DNA of 64,000 nucleotides from positions 1-64,000 of the forward strand of contig NZ_BQXQ01000032.1 of assembly GCF_030159055.1 (NCBI RefSeq), in the 5' to 3' direction. Below, one piece after another: positions 35,405 to 44,171 of the stretch. The position numbers and the translations under genes were made by a program. The notes below the pieces were generated by a model. The model was not told the DNA's origin. It saw only the letters and a list, made by a program, of their open reading frames with translations, and searched no databases. Positions within the stretch are counted from its first letter, which is position 1; the number at the start of each line of letters is the position of its first letter. Source of the DNA: Acidovorax sp. SUPP3334. Its GTDB lineage: Bacteria; Pseudomonadota; Gammaproteobacteria; Burkholderiales; Burkholderiaceae_C.

Positions 35405-35474
35405 GGCAAAAATCCAAGCCAAAATGCCTGTCCGCGCATATTTAACTAGGGCATATAGCTATTAATTCCATAGC
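35405..35474 (-). repeat. Dispersed palindrome-led repeat, intergenic copy (reverse)
   Basis: On the minus strand GCTATGGAATTAATAGCT is followed by ATATGCCCTAGTTAAATATG, the degraded CGCGG block and GGCATTTTGGCTTGG. This copy lies 12 bases upstream of the methyltransferase start, so it probably sits in its 5' leader. Confidence 0.7.
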
Positions 35475-35529
35475 ATCCGTGGTCGCCGTGCAATCCGCAC
35501 TCTTTGCCCGCGGCTCAACCTCCGTGCGC

Positions 35530-35862
35530 TCAATCCACCGACGCGCCGGACTGCTTGACCGCCTTGCCCCACTCCACGATCTCGCTGGCGACGAACTGGT
35601 CCATCGCCTCGGGCGTGCTGGGCGCGGGCTCCGAACCCCGGTCGCGCATGAATTTCTGCATGTCGGCGCTTCCCAGAATGTCCACCACCATCGGCTGACC
35701 GAGGCGGGCTCCGAGCTTTTCGGCCAGCGCCCGGGCGAAGATGTCGGTCGCCTGGCCGGGCGGGAACGGAACCACGAGCGTGATGGGCTTGTCGGGCCAG
35801 GCCGCCATGGCAGCGCTGGACAGGGCCAGCAAAGCGGCCGGCACGCAAAACTTCAATCGCAT
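35530..35862 (-). pseudogene. Tripartite tricarboxylate transporter (Bug-family) binding protein, internally deleted
   Basis: The frame begins with a signal peptide ([16 protein letters not shown]) and the Bug N-terminus [20 protein letters not shown], then at about residue 60 jumps directly from QPMVVD to the C-terminal part ([15 protein letters not shown] and [15 protein letters not shown]). Bug proteins are about 320 residues, so roughly 200 central residues including most of the ligand site are missing with the frame kept. Start and ribosome binding site (AGGAGA) are intact. I infer a non-functional in-frame deletion product. Confidence 0.8.
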
Positions 35863-35915
35863 GGGAAATGTCTCCTCGTTGTTGACGGGCTGGCCCCGCA
35901 GCGGGGCAGCGAAAG

Positions 35916-35969
35916 CGCCGCGCCGCGCCGCGCCGTGCTGCGCCGTGCTGCGCCGTGCTGCGCCGCGCG
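35916..35969. repeat. Short tandem repeat upstream of the Bug remnant
   Basis: CGCCGTGCTG is repeated three times in tandem (35931-35960), flanked by CGCCG units (CGCCGCGCCGCGC before, CGCCGCGCG after). Total about 54 bases. It lies just 5' of the Bug ribosome binding site on the minus strand, a position where copy number could alter expression. Confidence 0.8.
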
Positions 35970-36199
35970 AAGCCGCAACCCATGATAGGCCGCACCCCAC
36001 CGCCGCCAGGAGCGTCTTTCGCCCCGAATTGGCCACCTTCCATTCCACGAAACCATCGTCGCCTGCTGCCACCGGGGCATCCCACGCACCGGGTGCAGTC
36101 ACGCTGCGCCCGGGCCAGAGAGAGGTGTCCGCTGAAAGCCATGGGCTGGCGGAAGGCCTGCGCGCAACCTCCAAAAACCAATTCATAACAGAGTTAGAA

Positions 36200-37060
36200 A
36201 TGATCAAGTCATTGGCTACGGCCATCATCGGCATCAGCATGTCCGTGGGCGTCTGGGCCCAAGGCGCCGAATCGCAGCGCCAGGAAAAAATCGCCGAACA
36301 GGTGAAAGCCCTGCACTGGATCGACCAGGGCCAGGGAACCATCGGCAGCAACGCCACCATCAAGATTCCAAAAGGCTATGCCTTCCTCGACGACAAGGAC
36401 ACGGCGAAGCTGCTGGAGCTGTACGGCAATCCGCCCACGCCCCACCACTACCTGATCGCCCCCCGCTCGCTGGACTGGTTCGCCGTGTTCTCGTTCGACG
36501 ACACGGGCTACATCAAGGACGACGAAAAGATCGACGCGCCCGAGTTGCTCTCCTCCATCAAGGCCGCCGATGTGGAAGGCAACAAGCAGCGCAAGAAGCT
36601 GGGCATGGAAGCCCTGTACACCGAAGGCTGGCAGGTCGAGCCGCATTACGACTCGCAAAGCAAGCGCCTGGAATGGGGCCTGCGCCTGCGCGATGAAAGC
36701 GGCCACCGGGCCGTCAACTACACCTCGCGCATTCTGGGCCGCACGGGTGTGATGAGCGCCATCCTCGTGTCCGACCCGCAGAGCCTGACCCAGGACACCG
36801 AGCAATTCAAGCAGGTGCTCACGGGCTTCAACTACAACAGTGGCCAGACCTATTCCGAGTTCAAGAACGGCGACAAACTCGCCAAGATCGGCCTGGGTGC
36901 GCTGGTGCTGGGCGGCGCGGCCGCCGTGGCCACCAAGAAGGGGCTGTGGACGATCATCGGCGGCTTCATCGCCGCATTCTGGAAGTTCCTGCTCGTCGGC
37001 GTGGCCGCCTTCTTCGGCGCCATCGGCAAGCTCTTCGGCCGGGGCAAGAAGGAAGCCTGA
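36200..37060 (+). CDS. DUF2167 membrane protein
   Basis: A 286-residue protein of the DUF2167 family. It has a signal peptide ([17 protein letters not shown]), a large periplasmic domain with [20 protein letters not shown] and [20 protein letters not shown], and two C-terminal membrane helices ([39 protein letters not shown]) ending in a basic tail. The family is widespread in proteobacteria with no assigned activity. ATG 36200 is chosen because the signal peptide starts there; the frame is open for 150 codons upstream through the tandem repeat, without homology. Confidence 0.85.
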   Translation: MIKSLATAIIGISMSVGVWAQGAESQRQEKIAEQVKALHWIDQGQGTIGSNATIKIPKGYAFLDDKDTAKLLELYGNPPTPHHYLIAPRSLDWFAVFSFDDTGYIKDDEKIDAPELLSSIKAADVEGNKQRKKLGMEALYTEGWQVEPHYDSQSKRLEWGLRLRDESGHRAVNYTSRILGRTGVMSAILVSDPQSLTQDTEQFKQVLTGFNYNSGQTYSEFKNGDKLAKIGLGALVLGGAAAVATKKGLWTIIGGFIAAFWKFLLVGVAAFFGAIGKLFGRGKKEA

Positions 37061-37076
37061 GGCTGCGCGGTACCCC

Positions 37077-37859
37077 GTGTTCCTTCCCATCGGCCCCGAA
37101 GCGCAGGTGATGCTCGCCATCTGCGCGTTCTACCTGTACGACGCCTGCGTGCCGCTCTCGGCGGACGCCGGCCAACTGCACCCCGGCCGTTCGGGTTGGC
37201 ACGGCCTGCTGGCCGGGCAGGCTTTCGAGGTCCGCTGGGCCTACCTGGCCTGGCCGGCGCTGCTGCAGCCGCACCGGCCGGTGTACCGGCTGCGCTGGGA
37301 CCCGGCACAGGTGCAATTGCCCGGCAATGCAGAGGCCGTTCAGGCACTGCAGGCGCATGCCGCGAGCTTCAGCGGCTTCGCCGTGCCGCTTTACGCGCTC
37401 GGCATCGTGCTGTTCGCGCTGCTGCCGGCAGCCCTTTTCGTGTGGCCCAGCGATGCGGCTCAGTTGGCCGTCCTCGGGCTGATCTACGGCTTTGCGCTCT
37501 GGATCGCGGTGCTGGCCAGGCGGCACGCACGACGCGGCCACACGCCGCGGCGGACCGCGAACTCAGTGGCGATGCAGGCGGTGCTGTGCCCGCCCTTCGC
37601 CCTCAATGCGGTCCGCAAGCTGTCGCTGGCCTGCTCGCCATCGTGCGATGCGCTGGCGGCCGCCCATCGTTTGATGGCGCCGCAGGCATGGCACGCGCTG
37701 GCAGCGCACGCGCAGACGGTCGTCGATGCCCAACTCGAAGATGCCTTGGCAGACGGTCTCGATGGACCGCTGGTTCAGCGCATCAAGGCATCCGGTGACC
37801 GACTGCGGGACTGGCGCAATCGCAAACATCGGCTTGGCATCGATGCACACGAGGCCTGA
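37077..37859 (+). CDS. Hypothetical membrane protein
   Basis: A 260-residue protein starting at GTG 37077, 16 bases after the DUF2167 stop (an ATG at 37110 is an alternative). It has two adjacent hydrophobic helices in the middle (FAVPLYALGIVLFALLPAAL and AVLGLIYGFALWIAVLA) and a cytoplasmic helical C-terminus. The position suggests an operon with the DUF2167 gene. No family recognised. Confidence 0.7.
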   Translation: MFLPIGPEAQVMLAICAFYLYDACVPLSADAGQLHPGRSGWHGLLAGQAFEVRWAYLAWPALLQPHRPVYRLRWDPAQVQLPGNAEAVQALQAHAASFSGFAVPLYALGIVLFALLPAALFVWPSDAAQLAVLGLIYGFALWIAVLARRHARRGHTPRRTANSVAMQAVLCPPFALNAVRKLSLACSPSCDALAAAHRLMAPQAWHALAAHAQTVVDAQLEDALADGLDGPLVQRIKASGDRLRDWRNRKHRLGIDAHEA

Positions 37860-37996
37860 TCCGCACGGCCGAGGCGGTCAAGCAGAAAGCCTTCAGGGTC
37901 CACCGATTCGCCAGGGGCCCAACCGTTGGCAATGTTCCCAGGTCTCGCATTGCCGATAGAAAAGGCCGGCGGCTGCGTGAGTCGGCGCCGTAACGG
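37860..37996. other. Boundary between core DNA and the restriction island
   Basis: Convergent genes end on either side (37859 plus, 37997 minus). No attachment-site repeat, tRNA or integrase was seen in this 137-base gap. Confidence 0.4.
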
Positions 37997-39618
37997 CTAC
38001 GGCAAAAGACTCAACCCCAGCTCTTTCAAGAAAGCATTGTGTTTCTGCTTGGCCGCTGCGATGGCTTTCTCGATTTCCACCAATTCGGCGTGTGTTGCCG
38101 CCAAGTCAATCTCCGCCTCGCCCACCGCCGTGCTGATGTAGCGCGAAATATTCAGGTTGAAGTCGTTCTTCTCGATCTCGGCCATCTCCACGCGGCGCGC
38201 GTACCGCGTCTCTTCCTCGCGGAACTGGTAGGTCTTGATGATCTTGTCGATGTGGTCCTGCGTCAGCTGGTTCTGGCGCTTGCCTTTGACGAAGTGCTCC
38301 GGGCCGCTGGCATTGATGAACAGCACGTCGTCCGGCTTCTTGCACTTCTTCAGCACCAGGATGCACACCGGAATGCCGGTGGAATAGAACAGGTTGGCGG
38401 GCAGGCCGATCACCGTGTCGATGTGCCCGTCCTTCAGCAGCTTGGTGCGGATGCGCTCCTCGGCCCCGCCCCGGAACAGCACGCCGTGCGGCAGGATGAT
38501 GGCCATCACGCCCTCGTCCTTCAGAAAGTGAAAGCCGTGCAGCAGAAAGGCGAAGTCGGCCGCCGACTTGGGTGCCATGCCGTGGTTCTTGAAGCGCACG
38601 TCTTCGGCCAGCGCATCCGTGGGGTCCCAGCGGTAGCTGAACGGCGGGTTGGCCACGATGGCGTCGAAGCTCGGCTTCTTGGCCGGGTTCAGCTCGCGCA
38701 GCATGTCCCAGTCGTTGGTCAGCGTGTCGCCGTGGTAGATCTCGAACTCGGTGTCCTTCACCCCATGCAACAGCATGTTCATGCGTGCCAGGTTGTAGGT
38801 GGTGATGTTCTTTTCCTGGCCGTGGATCTTGCCGATGTCCCCGCCCGCCTGCTTCATCCTCTTGCGGATGTTCAGCAACAGCGAACCCGAGCCGCAGGCG
38901 AAATCCATCACGCTGTCGAGACGCGGGCGCGCGCCCGTCCTGGGCTCCTGGCTGTCGAGCGTGACTATCGTGGAGAGGATGTCCGAGATCTGCTGCGGCG
39001 TATAGAACTCGCCGGCCTTCTTGCCCGAGCCGGCGGCAAACTGGCCGATCAGGTATTCATACGCATCGCCCAGCGCATCGATGTCGGTCGAAAAGTCGGC
39101 CAGCCCCTCCGCGATCTTCTGGATGACGGTGCAGAGCTTGGCATTGCGCTCGGTGTAGCCCTTGCCCAGCTTGGGCGAGCCCAGGTCGATCTCCGAAAAC
39201 AGCCCGCCGAACGTGCTCTGGAACGACTGGGTTTCGATGTATTTGAAACCCTCCTGCAGCGTGTTCAGCAACCCCGCATGCTGCGTGTGCGCGCCATGTG
39301 GGCGATGCTGCTCCACAGGTGCTGCGGCTCGATCACGTAATGCACCTTGCGGCGCATCTGTTTTTCGAACGCAGGCACATCGGCCGCGTTGTCGGCATAC
39401 CAGATGGCCAGCGGTGCACGGCGGTCTTCAGCCTTCGGCTTCGGATAATCCTTGCCCAGTTCCTTCTTGGCTGCGGTTTCGTAGTTGTCCGACAGATAGC
39501 GCAGGAACAGGAACGACAGCATGTAGTCGCGGAAATCGTCCGCGTCCATCGCGCCACGCAATTGGTCGGCAATGGCCCAGAGCGTCTTGCCCAGTTGTTT
39601 TTGGTTGTGGTCGGTCAT
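37997..39618 (-). pseudogene. hsdM: Type I restriction-modification DNA methyltransferase subunit, frameshifted
   Basis: HsdM is the adenine-N6 methylase subunit required for both modification and restriction. ATG 39618 starts TDHNQKQLGKTLWAIADQLR and continues to the family segment LWSSIAHMART, after which the frame runs into a stop (RSMRGC). The frame displaced by two bases resumes with QHAGLLNTLQEGFKYIETQ and reads on through motif I (DFACGSGSLLL) and NPPF (VANPPFSYRW) to 37997. The total length is 3x540+2, and removing two bases from the GTGTG at 39286-39290 restores MARTQHAGLLNTL. So a 2-bp duplication splits an otherwise well-kept gene; a base-calling error is the main alternative. It is last in the seven-gene island. 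Confidence 0.85.
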
Positions 39619-39652
39619 TCGGCTCTTCGGCTCTTCAATAGGGTGCGTGGCG

Positions 39653-40678
39653 TCAATGCAGTTTCGAGGGTGCGCCACAGCACTTCTTGAACTTCTTGTC
39701 GCTGCCACAGGGGCACGGCTCGTTGCGGCCCACTTTGTGGCCCGAGCGCTGAAATGGCTGGCGCTCGCTGGCAGCATGCCGCACCGGCAGCCAAAAGGCG
39801 TGGATTTGCAACAGGCTGGGGCCAATATCGGCCGCCAGGGCATGGCGCTGCTGCGGGGTCCTGGTCAATGCATCCTGGTCGGCTGAAAACTCGCCCTCCC
39901 CCAACAAGCCGATCGGGCGATACCAGCGCTGACCCTCGGGGTCGCGCAGCAGTGGCTGCCATGCAGGCCGGTTGAGCTGGACCCCTTCGCAAAAGCCGTA
40001 GGCCCACATTTCGGCATCGTCGAACTCGCCATGGTCGGTGGCGCGAATTCCCCATATCGGCGAGAGCATGGGTGGCTGCGCCGCGAACCCCGAAACGATG
40101 CCGTTGTAGTGGCGCATGACCAAGCCCAGAAGGCGGTTGAAAGCGTCCAGACTGGGCATGGGCGGCATCATGGCATCGCCGTATCCCCACACTTTGGGCA
40201 GCCATTGGTCGGGATGGATGAACTCCGGCGCGATGGCAATGGCATGCAAGTAGCCATCGAGCGTGTCCAGCGTCATGCCCTCTTCGGTTTCCAGTTCATG
40301 CAACAGAAACTGGTCCAGCTCTGCCAGTTCTTCCTCGGTCAACGGAACGAACAAATCGTTGACGCCCAGTGGCGCCGGCGCAGCGCCCTGTTGCGCCAAG
40401 GCATGCAGTTGGTCGGGTGCCGCGTCTTGCGCCGCCTCGTGGGCATCGACGACAAATTTGCGAATGCCCTCGGACTCAATGGCCAGAAGCGCTGTTTCCA
40501 ATGCCGCCTTGTCCGTCTCAAACGGGTCTTCCCACACGGTGGAGGTACCCAGTTCGTCCTCTACCTCCAGCACCCAGGGTGAATCAGAGCTGCGGTAGAT
40601 CTGAATGTGCAGCGTGTGCCCGTCCGCACGGTAGGTCTGCGTCAGGGGCGAGTGGATGAGTTCAATCTCGTCAGTCAT
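39653..40678 (-). CDS. UPF0149/YecA-family protein with SEC-C metal-binding tail
   Basis: A 341-residue protein with a central UPF0149 (YecA) domain ([49 protein letters not shown]) and a C-terminal SEC-C zinc motif [19 protein letters not shown] with three Cys and a fourth ligand, as at the end of SecA. The acidic N-terminal 100 residues are extra. Its position between rhuM and hsdM inside the restriction island (gap 34 bases to hsdM, 114 to rhuM) is unusual for this family. Whether it works with the island is unknown. Confidence 0.82.
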   Translation of the reverse strand: MTDEIELIHSPLTQTYRADGHTLHIQIYRSSDSPWVLEVEDELGTSTVWEDPFETDKAALETALLAIESEGIRKFVVDAHEAAQDAAPDQLHALAQQGAAPAPLGVNDLFVPLTEEELAELDQFLLHELETEEGMTLDTLDGYLHAIAIAPEFIHPDQWLPKVWGYGDAMMPPMPSLDAFNRLLGLVMRHYNGIVSGFAAQPPMLSPIWGIRATDHGEFDDAEMWAYGFCEGVQLNRPAWQPLLRDPEGQRWYRPIGLLGEGEFSADQDALTRTPQQRHALAADIGPSLLQIHAFWLPVRHAASERQPFQRSGHKVGRNEPCPCGSDKKFKKCCGAPSKLH

Positions 40679-40792
40679 GGTTTTTCTGCGTTTTCTTCAT
40701 GGAAGATTCTGCCGTCCTTGGGCCCAGCCATCGGCCGTTTCTCGCACCCGACTTCGCCATCGCGATGCCCGTGCGAAAAATGGTGACCACCG

Positions 40793-41794
40793 TCATGGTT
40801 TGGGGCGTTTCTTGATCGTGTTTTCCAGCGCCTTCAAGTCAACCTCGTCCTGCTGGTCGGCGCGCAGGGCTTCCTGGTGTTGGCGGCGCTGGTCGAAGTC
40901 CTGGTAAAGCGCCTCGGTTTTCCGTTCCATCTGCGCGTGGCTGATGCCGCCAGCGTTGGCCAGCAGCGGAAAGCCGTTGGAGCCGATGATCTGGCCCACG
41001 TTCTGCTGCCAGAAAGCCATGCGAATCTCCTGGCGGCTCTTGGTGCGCAGCTCTGCCGTTTCCAGAAAGATCACCACCAGCCGGTTCAGCGTGTCGATCT
41101 CGTCCTCGGTCAGGTAGTTCTTGGCGACCAGAATGTCCTGCTTGCGCACCTGCGCGCCCTTCCAGTTCAGCAGGCCGAAGTTCGGATCACTACTGTCAGC
41201 GCGGGCGGTGATGATCTCCGCCGCCGTCTTCTGCGTCACTGCGTACAGCAGCAGGTTCTGCACCGTGGCGAAGAACGTCTGCGTGGTCTGGTCGGTCTTG
41301 TCGTAGTCGCTGGAGAGCGCCAGCAGATCGCGCACCTTTTGGTAAAAGCGCTTTTCCGAGGCCCGAATGTCCCGGATGCGCGCCAGCATCTCGTCGAAGT
41401 AATCCGGGCGGCCATCCGGGTTCTTCAGCCGCTCGTCGTCCATCACGAAGCCCTTGACCAGAAACTCCTTGAGCACGGTGGACGCCCAGCGGCGGAACTG
41501 CACGCCGCGTGGCGAGCGCACGCGGTAGCCCACGGCGAGGATGGCGTCGAGGTTGTAGAGCTGCGTCTGGTAGCTCTTGCCGTCGGCGGCAGTGATCAAG
41601 GATTCCTTGACAACTGAATTCGCATCCAATTCGCCGTCTTCAAAGAGGTTTTTGAGGTGCAGCGAGATGTTTTGCTTGGTGGCGTCAAACAGCTCTGCCA
41701 TTTCTAACTGTGTGAGCCGCACCGTGCCCAGGTCGGACCGCAGCTTGATCTGGCTGCGGCCGTCCTCGGTGATGTAGAGGATCAAATCAGTCAT
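40793..41794 (-). CDS. rhuM: RhuM-family protein (virulence RhuM)
   Basis: A 333-residue RhuM-family protein. Family marks include LTQLEMAELFDATKQNISLH, a helix-turn-helix-like segment, followed by YNLDAILAVGYRVRSPRGVQ and FRRWASTVLKEFL, and a C-terminal Fic/DOC-like-adjacent region around AEIITARADSSDPNFGL. RhuM was first named in a Salmonella pathogenicity island and is frequently found inside type I restriction loci, as here; biochemical function is unknown. Its ATG overlaps the prrC-like stop (ATGA), so the two are coupled. Confidence 0.9.
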   Translation of the reverse strand: MTDLILYITEDGRSQIKLRSDLGTVRLTQLEMAELFDATKQNISLHLKNLFEDGELDANSVVKESLITAADGKSYQTQLYNLDAILAVGYRVRSPRGVQFRRWASTVLKEFLVKGFVMDDERLKNPDGRPDYFDEMLARIRDIRASEKRFYQKVRDLLALSSDYDKTDQTTQTFFATVQNLLLYAVTQKTAAEIITARADSSDPNFGLLNWKGAQVRKQDILVAKNYLTEDEIDTLNRLVVIFLETAELRTKSRQEIRMAFWQQNVGQIIGSNGFPLLANAGGISHAQMERKTEALYQDFDQRRQHQEALRADQQDEVDLKALENTIKKRPKP

Positions 41795-42930
41795 GCCATC
41801 GCAACCGGTTCCGGTGCTACCAGAGGCGTCGCATCCGGTGCGGGCGTATGCAAAACGAACTGATACTTTTCCTTCAGACCGGTAAAAATTTTCTCAAATG
41901 TCTTGAGCGAATCGGCGTTCAATTCATCCGATTCAAAGTAGTAGACCTTTTTGTGAGACAGGGTATTGACGATGGCGGCAACTTCATCCGCATCAACGAT
42001 TCCTATCTGCTTTAAGACATAGCCAAACTGGCCCACATCAAGGAACGACGCCACATTTTCAAGAATCTGACGAAGCAGCGCGAAGTGATATGCCTTCACT
42101 GCACCAGTTGCATGCGCCTGATTCAGAACTTGGAGAAGGCGGAGGTGATACAAGAAGACATCCTTCTGGCAACTCTCCAGCGAGATTTCATTACCCTTGA
42201 GACTGAGTGTGCAGACTCGGGTCAGCTTCTTGAACTTTGAAGCCTTTTCTCCCTTTGTCAGCATGTCCGAAAGAATTGAAAAGAATCCAATGTGGTGCGT
42301 CGTGATAACGAACTTTCTCTTCTCATGATGCTCTTCGATCAGGTCGTAAATGGTCGACGCTGTGATGAAGATGTTGTGATCGTCCAAACTTGAGACGGGA
42401 TCATCAATAAAAAAATGGGACGACTGTTTGTCCGCCCATCCTTCGACCTCGAAAAGCGCGAGAAAGAAGCACCAGACAAAAATCCGTTCCTCACCCCGTG
42501 AGATCTTGAATGGCACCTTAAAGATCTTGTTCGGATCAGTAGGATCAGCGACTTCATGAAAAAACATCACAGACTTGATGCCGTCCTCAGGGTTTGCGTG
42601 AGGAATAAAGTCAAACCGATAGTCAGGCCGGAATCGGTTGAGCTTGTCCCGAATGTCGTCCTCAGTGAGTGAACTGTGAAAGCGGTTTAGGCTGCTCTTT
42701 CGAATATCCAGTTGGATATTGACATCGCCGTTTTCAGAATCGTTGTCCCATACGAAGAGGTCTTCGCTGTAGGCGTTGTAATAAACCCCCGCATGTTCGC
42801 CGCTCTTGTACTTGGTGGCATTCTTGTAGGCAACAGACAGCCTGGTTTTGCCGGTCGCATTGAAAGCGTAAATGAGCGTGATCCGCTCTTTGGCCCCCTC
42901 AATTTCCTTGGCGATCAGTTCGTGGCTCAC
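41791..42930 (-). CDS. prrC: PrrC-like anticodon nuclease (restriction-linked latent tRNase)
   Basis: A 379-residue protein resembling PrrC, the tRNA-Lys anticodon nuclease kept latent by a type Ic restriction enzyme and released when a phage inhibits it. The NTPase half has Walker A IYAFNATGKTRLS (residues 20-32), YYNAYSEDLFVWDND, an ABC-signature-like KISRGEERIFVWCFF and Walker B FFIDDPVSSLDD (about 173-184). The nuclease half keeps the expected triad order Arg287 and Glu291 (LLRQILENV) and His326 (TLSHKKVYYF), spaced much as in E. coli PrrC (320, 324, 356, from memory). GTG start 42930 overlaps the hsdS stop (GTGA) with GGAGG upstream. Lower GC than flanking core genes. RloC or another AAA ATPase is the alternative. 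Confidence 0.78.
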   Translation of the reverse strand: MSHELIAKEIEGAKERITLIYAFNATGKTRLSVAYKNATKYKSGEHAGVYYNAYSEDLFVWDNDSENGDVNIQLDIRKSSLNRFHSSLTEDDIRDKLNRFRPDYRFDFIPHANPEDGIKSVMFFHEVADPTDPNKIFKVPFKISRGEERIFVWCFFLALFEVEGWADKQSSHFFIDDPVSSLDDHNIFITASTIYDLIEEHHEKRKFVITTHHIGFFSILSDMLTKGEKASKFKKLTRVCTLSLKGNEISLESCQKDVFLYHLRLLQVLNQAHATGAVKAYHFALLRQILENVASFLDVGQFGYVLKQIGIVDADEVAAIVNTLSHKKVYYFESDELNADSLKTFEKIFTGLKEKYQFVLHTPAPDATPLVAPEPVAMA

Positions 42931-44171
42931 TTTTCCTCCTCCAGAGATGGGAACAGCTGCTGCATCAGCCCTTTCTTGTGGTTCTTGAGGGCTTCGAGCA
43001 CTTGGGAATTGGTGAAGATCGTTTCGTCAAGTGACGACATGCAATCTGCAATGCGCTTCTGCTCTGGTAGATTGGGAACACTCAGCCCCACAGATGAAAA
43101 CAGCGACTTATTGACTATAGGAACCGCCTGTTTCCCAGCAATATTGGCGATCTTGTCAGCAATGCCACTAATCGCGTAGTAAACAAAACCATCGGAGTTT
43201 TCGGCGCTTGGAACAACCGCATTGATCTGCTGATTGGTTGCGCATTCCTGTTTGTTTTGTGCAATTTTTCCAATCGTAGAACCAATGCAAACAAAAAAAA
43301 TGCTGTTTGCCTTTATCGGACGAGTTTCAAGGAAGCCTAATTCGGTCAAAGTCGTCTTGGTCTTCTCGATAAATCTGTTGTCTGAGATGTCGGCCGGAGA
43401 AACGAAATGCCTGTCACCACCGTAGTATTCACTCTTGACGGTGCTGGGTGTGCTCCCGGTGACGATCTCACCAAGTTGTCCGATTGCTTTTGGCTCCCAC
43501 GCCGCTGCATCCCGAAATTCAGGAAACCGCAGGCGGGGTTGGGTTTCGCCTTCGCGGGGGAAAAGCTGCTGCATCAGCCCTTTTTTATGGGTCTTGAGCG
43601 CGTCCACTTTGCGCGCTTGCGCGGCGATCAGTTCGTCCAAGGAACTCAGGCAATCGGCGATTTTTTTTTGCTCTGGCGAAGTTGGAAGCGCTATTGGAAA
43701 TGATTGAAATGTTTCAGTATGGATACGCCGAGCCTTTCTACTCCCATCGGCGGTTTCCCCAAGTCTTTCATAAAATTCTTTGCGTTTGACGTATTCCAAC
43801 AAGAACACTGGATCAAGCCCCTCAGAAATATCGAAGCACGGCAAATCCACCGTGGATTCATAGCCATCCAGATCGGGTGGAATTATGCCGAAAGCCTGAT
43901 TCAAGAAGTCGAGCTTGCTATAAATGAATTGTCCAGAATTTCGCCGAAAATACTGCGTATTGATACTGCCTTGAATAGCTTCATTCTTTCCAAATACGCC
44001 ATTTCCCCAAAGCTTTACTGTTAATTTCTTCGCGATGTCGCCCTTACTGCCAGGTAACCGACTTTCGGTGAGAAAGTCACCGATTTTTCTTTCTTTCCAT
44101 TCAGCCGCCTGTTGAAACTCCGCAAACCGCAGCTTGGGCAGCGCGGCGCATTTTTCCGATTCGCTGCTCAT
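42927..44171 (-). CDS. hsdS: Type I restriction-modification specificity subunit
   Basis: A 414-residue HsdS with two target-recognition domains, each followed by a near-identical conserved repeat: PEQKKIADCLSSLDELIAAQ (about residues 170-210) and PEQKRIADCMSSLDETIFTN at the C-terminus, both ending HKKGLMQQLFP. This two-repeat layout is typical of type Ic systems and permits domain swapping. The TRDs (about 25-165 and 225-370) are AT-rich relative to the rest, as expected for variable DNA. The codons for QKKI contain a run of nine A (43661-43669 as T on the plus strand), a potential slippage site. Start overlaps the dinD stop (ATGA); the end overlaps the prrC-like start. Confidence 0.92.
   Translation of the reverse strand: MSSESEKCAALPKLRFAEFQQAAEWKERKIGDFLTESRLPGSKGDIAKKLTVKLWGNGVFGKNEAIQGSINTQYFRRNSGQFIYSKLDFLNQAFGIIPPDLDGYESTVDLPCFDISEGLDPVFLLEYVKRKEFYERLGETADGSRKARRIHTETFQSFPIALPTSPEQKKIADCLSSLDELIAAQARKVDALKTHKKGLMQQLFPREGETQPRLRFPEFRDAAAWEPKAIGQLGEIVTGSTPSTVKSEYYGGDRHFVSPADISDNRFIEKTKTTLTELGFLETRPIKANSIFFVCIGSTIGKIAQNKQECATNQQINAVVPSAENSDGFVYYAISGIADKIANIAGKQAVPIVNKSLFSSVGLSVPNLPEQKRIADCMSSLDETIFTNSQVLEALKNHKKGLMQQLFPSLEEEK
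42949..43068 (-). repeat. hsdS conserved repeat, distal copy
   Basis: About 120 bases encoding the C-terminal conserved region of HsdS; closely similar to 43559-43680, with stretches of exact identity such as AGCTGCTGCATCAGCCCTTT. The pair flanks the second target-recognition domain and could recombine. Confidence 0.75.
43559..43680 (-). repeat. hsdS conserved repeat, proximal copy, with A9 tract
   Basis: Partner of the repeat at 42949-43068, located between the two target-recognition domains. It contains nine consecutive T on the plus strand (43661-43669), read as A9 in the gene; the distal copy has a mixed sequence at this point. Confidence 0.75.

Noticed and set aside
35741-36199. N-terminal extension of the DUF2167 frame through the tandem repeat
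   Set aside because: The first credible start with a signal peptide is 36200; the extension is antisense to the Bug remnant and lacks homology.
37860-37996. Search for an attachment site or integrase bounding the restriction island
   Set aside because: No integrase, tRNA or matching direct repeats were found at 37.9 kb and 48.2 kb, so I do not call the island an integrative element.
42949-43680. Repeats in hsdS considered as a CRISPR-like array
   Set aside because: Only two copies about 600 bases apart, protein-coding, and matching the known conserved regions of HsdS.
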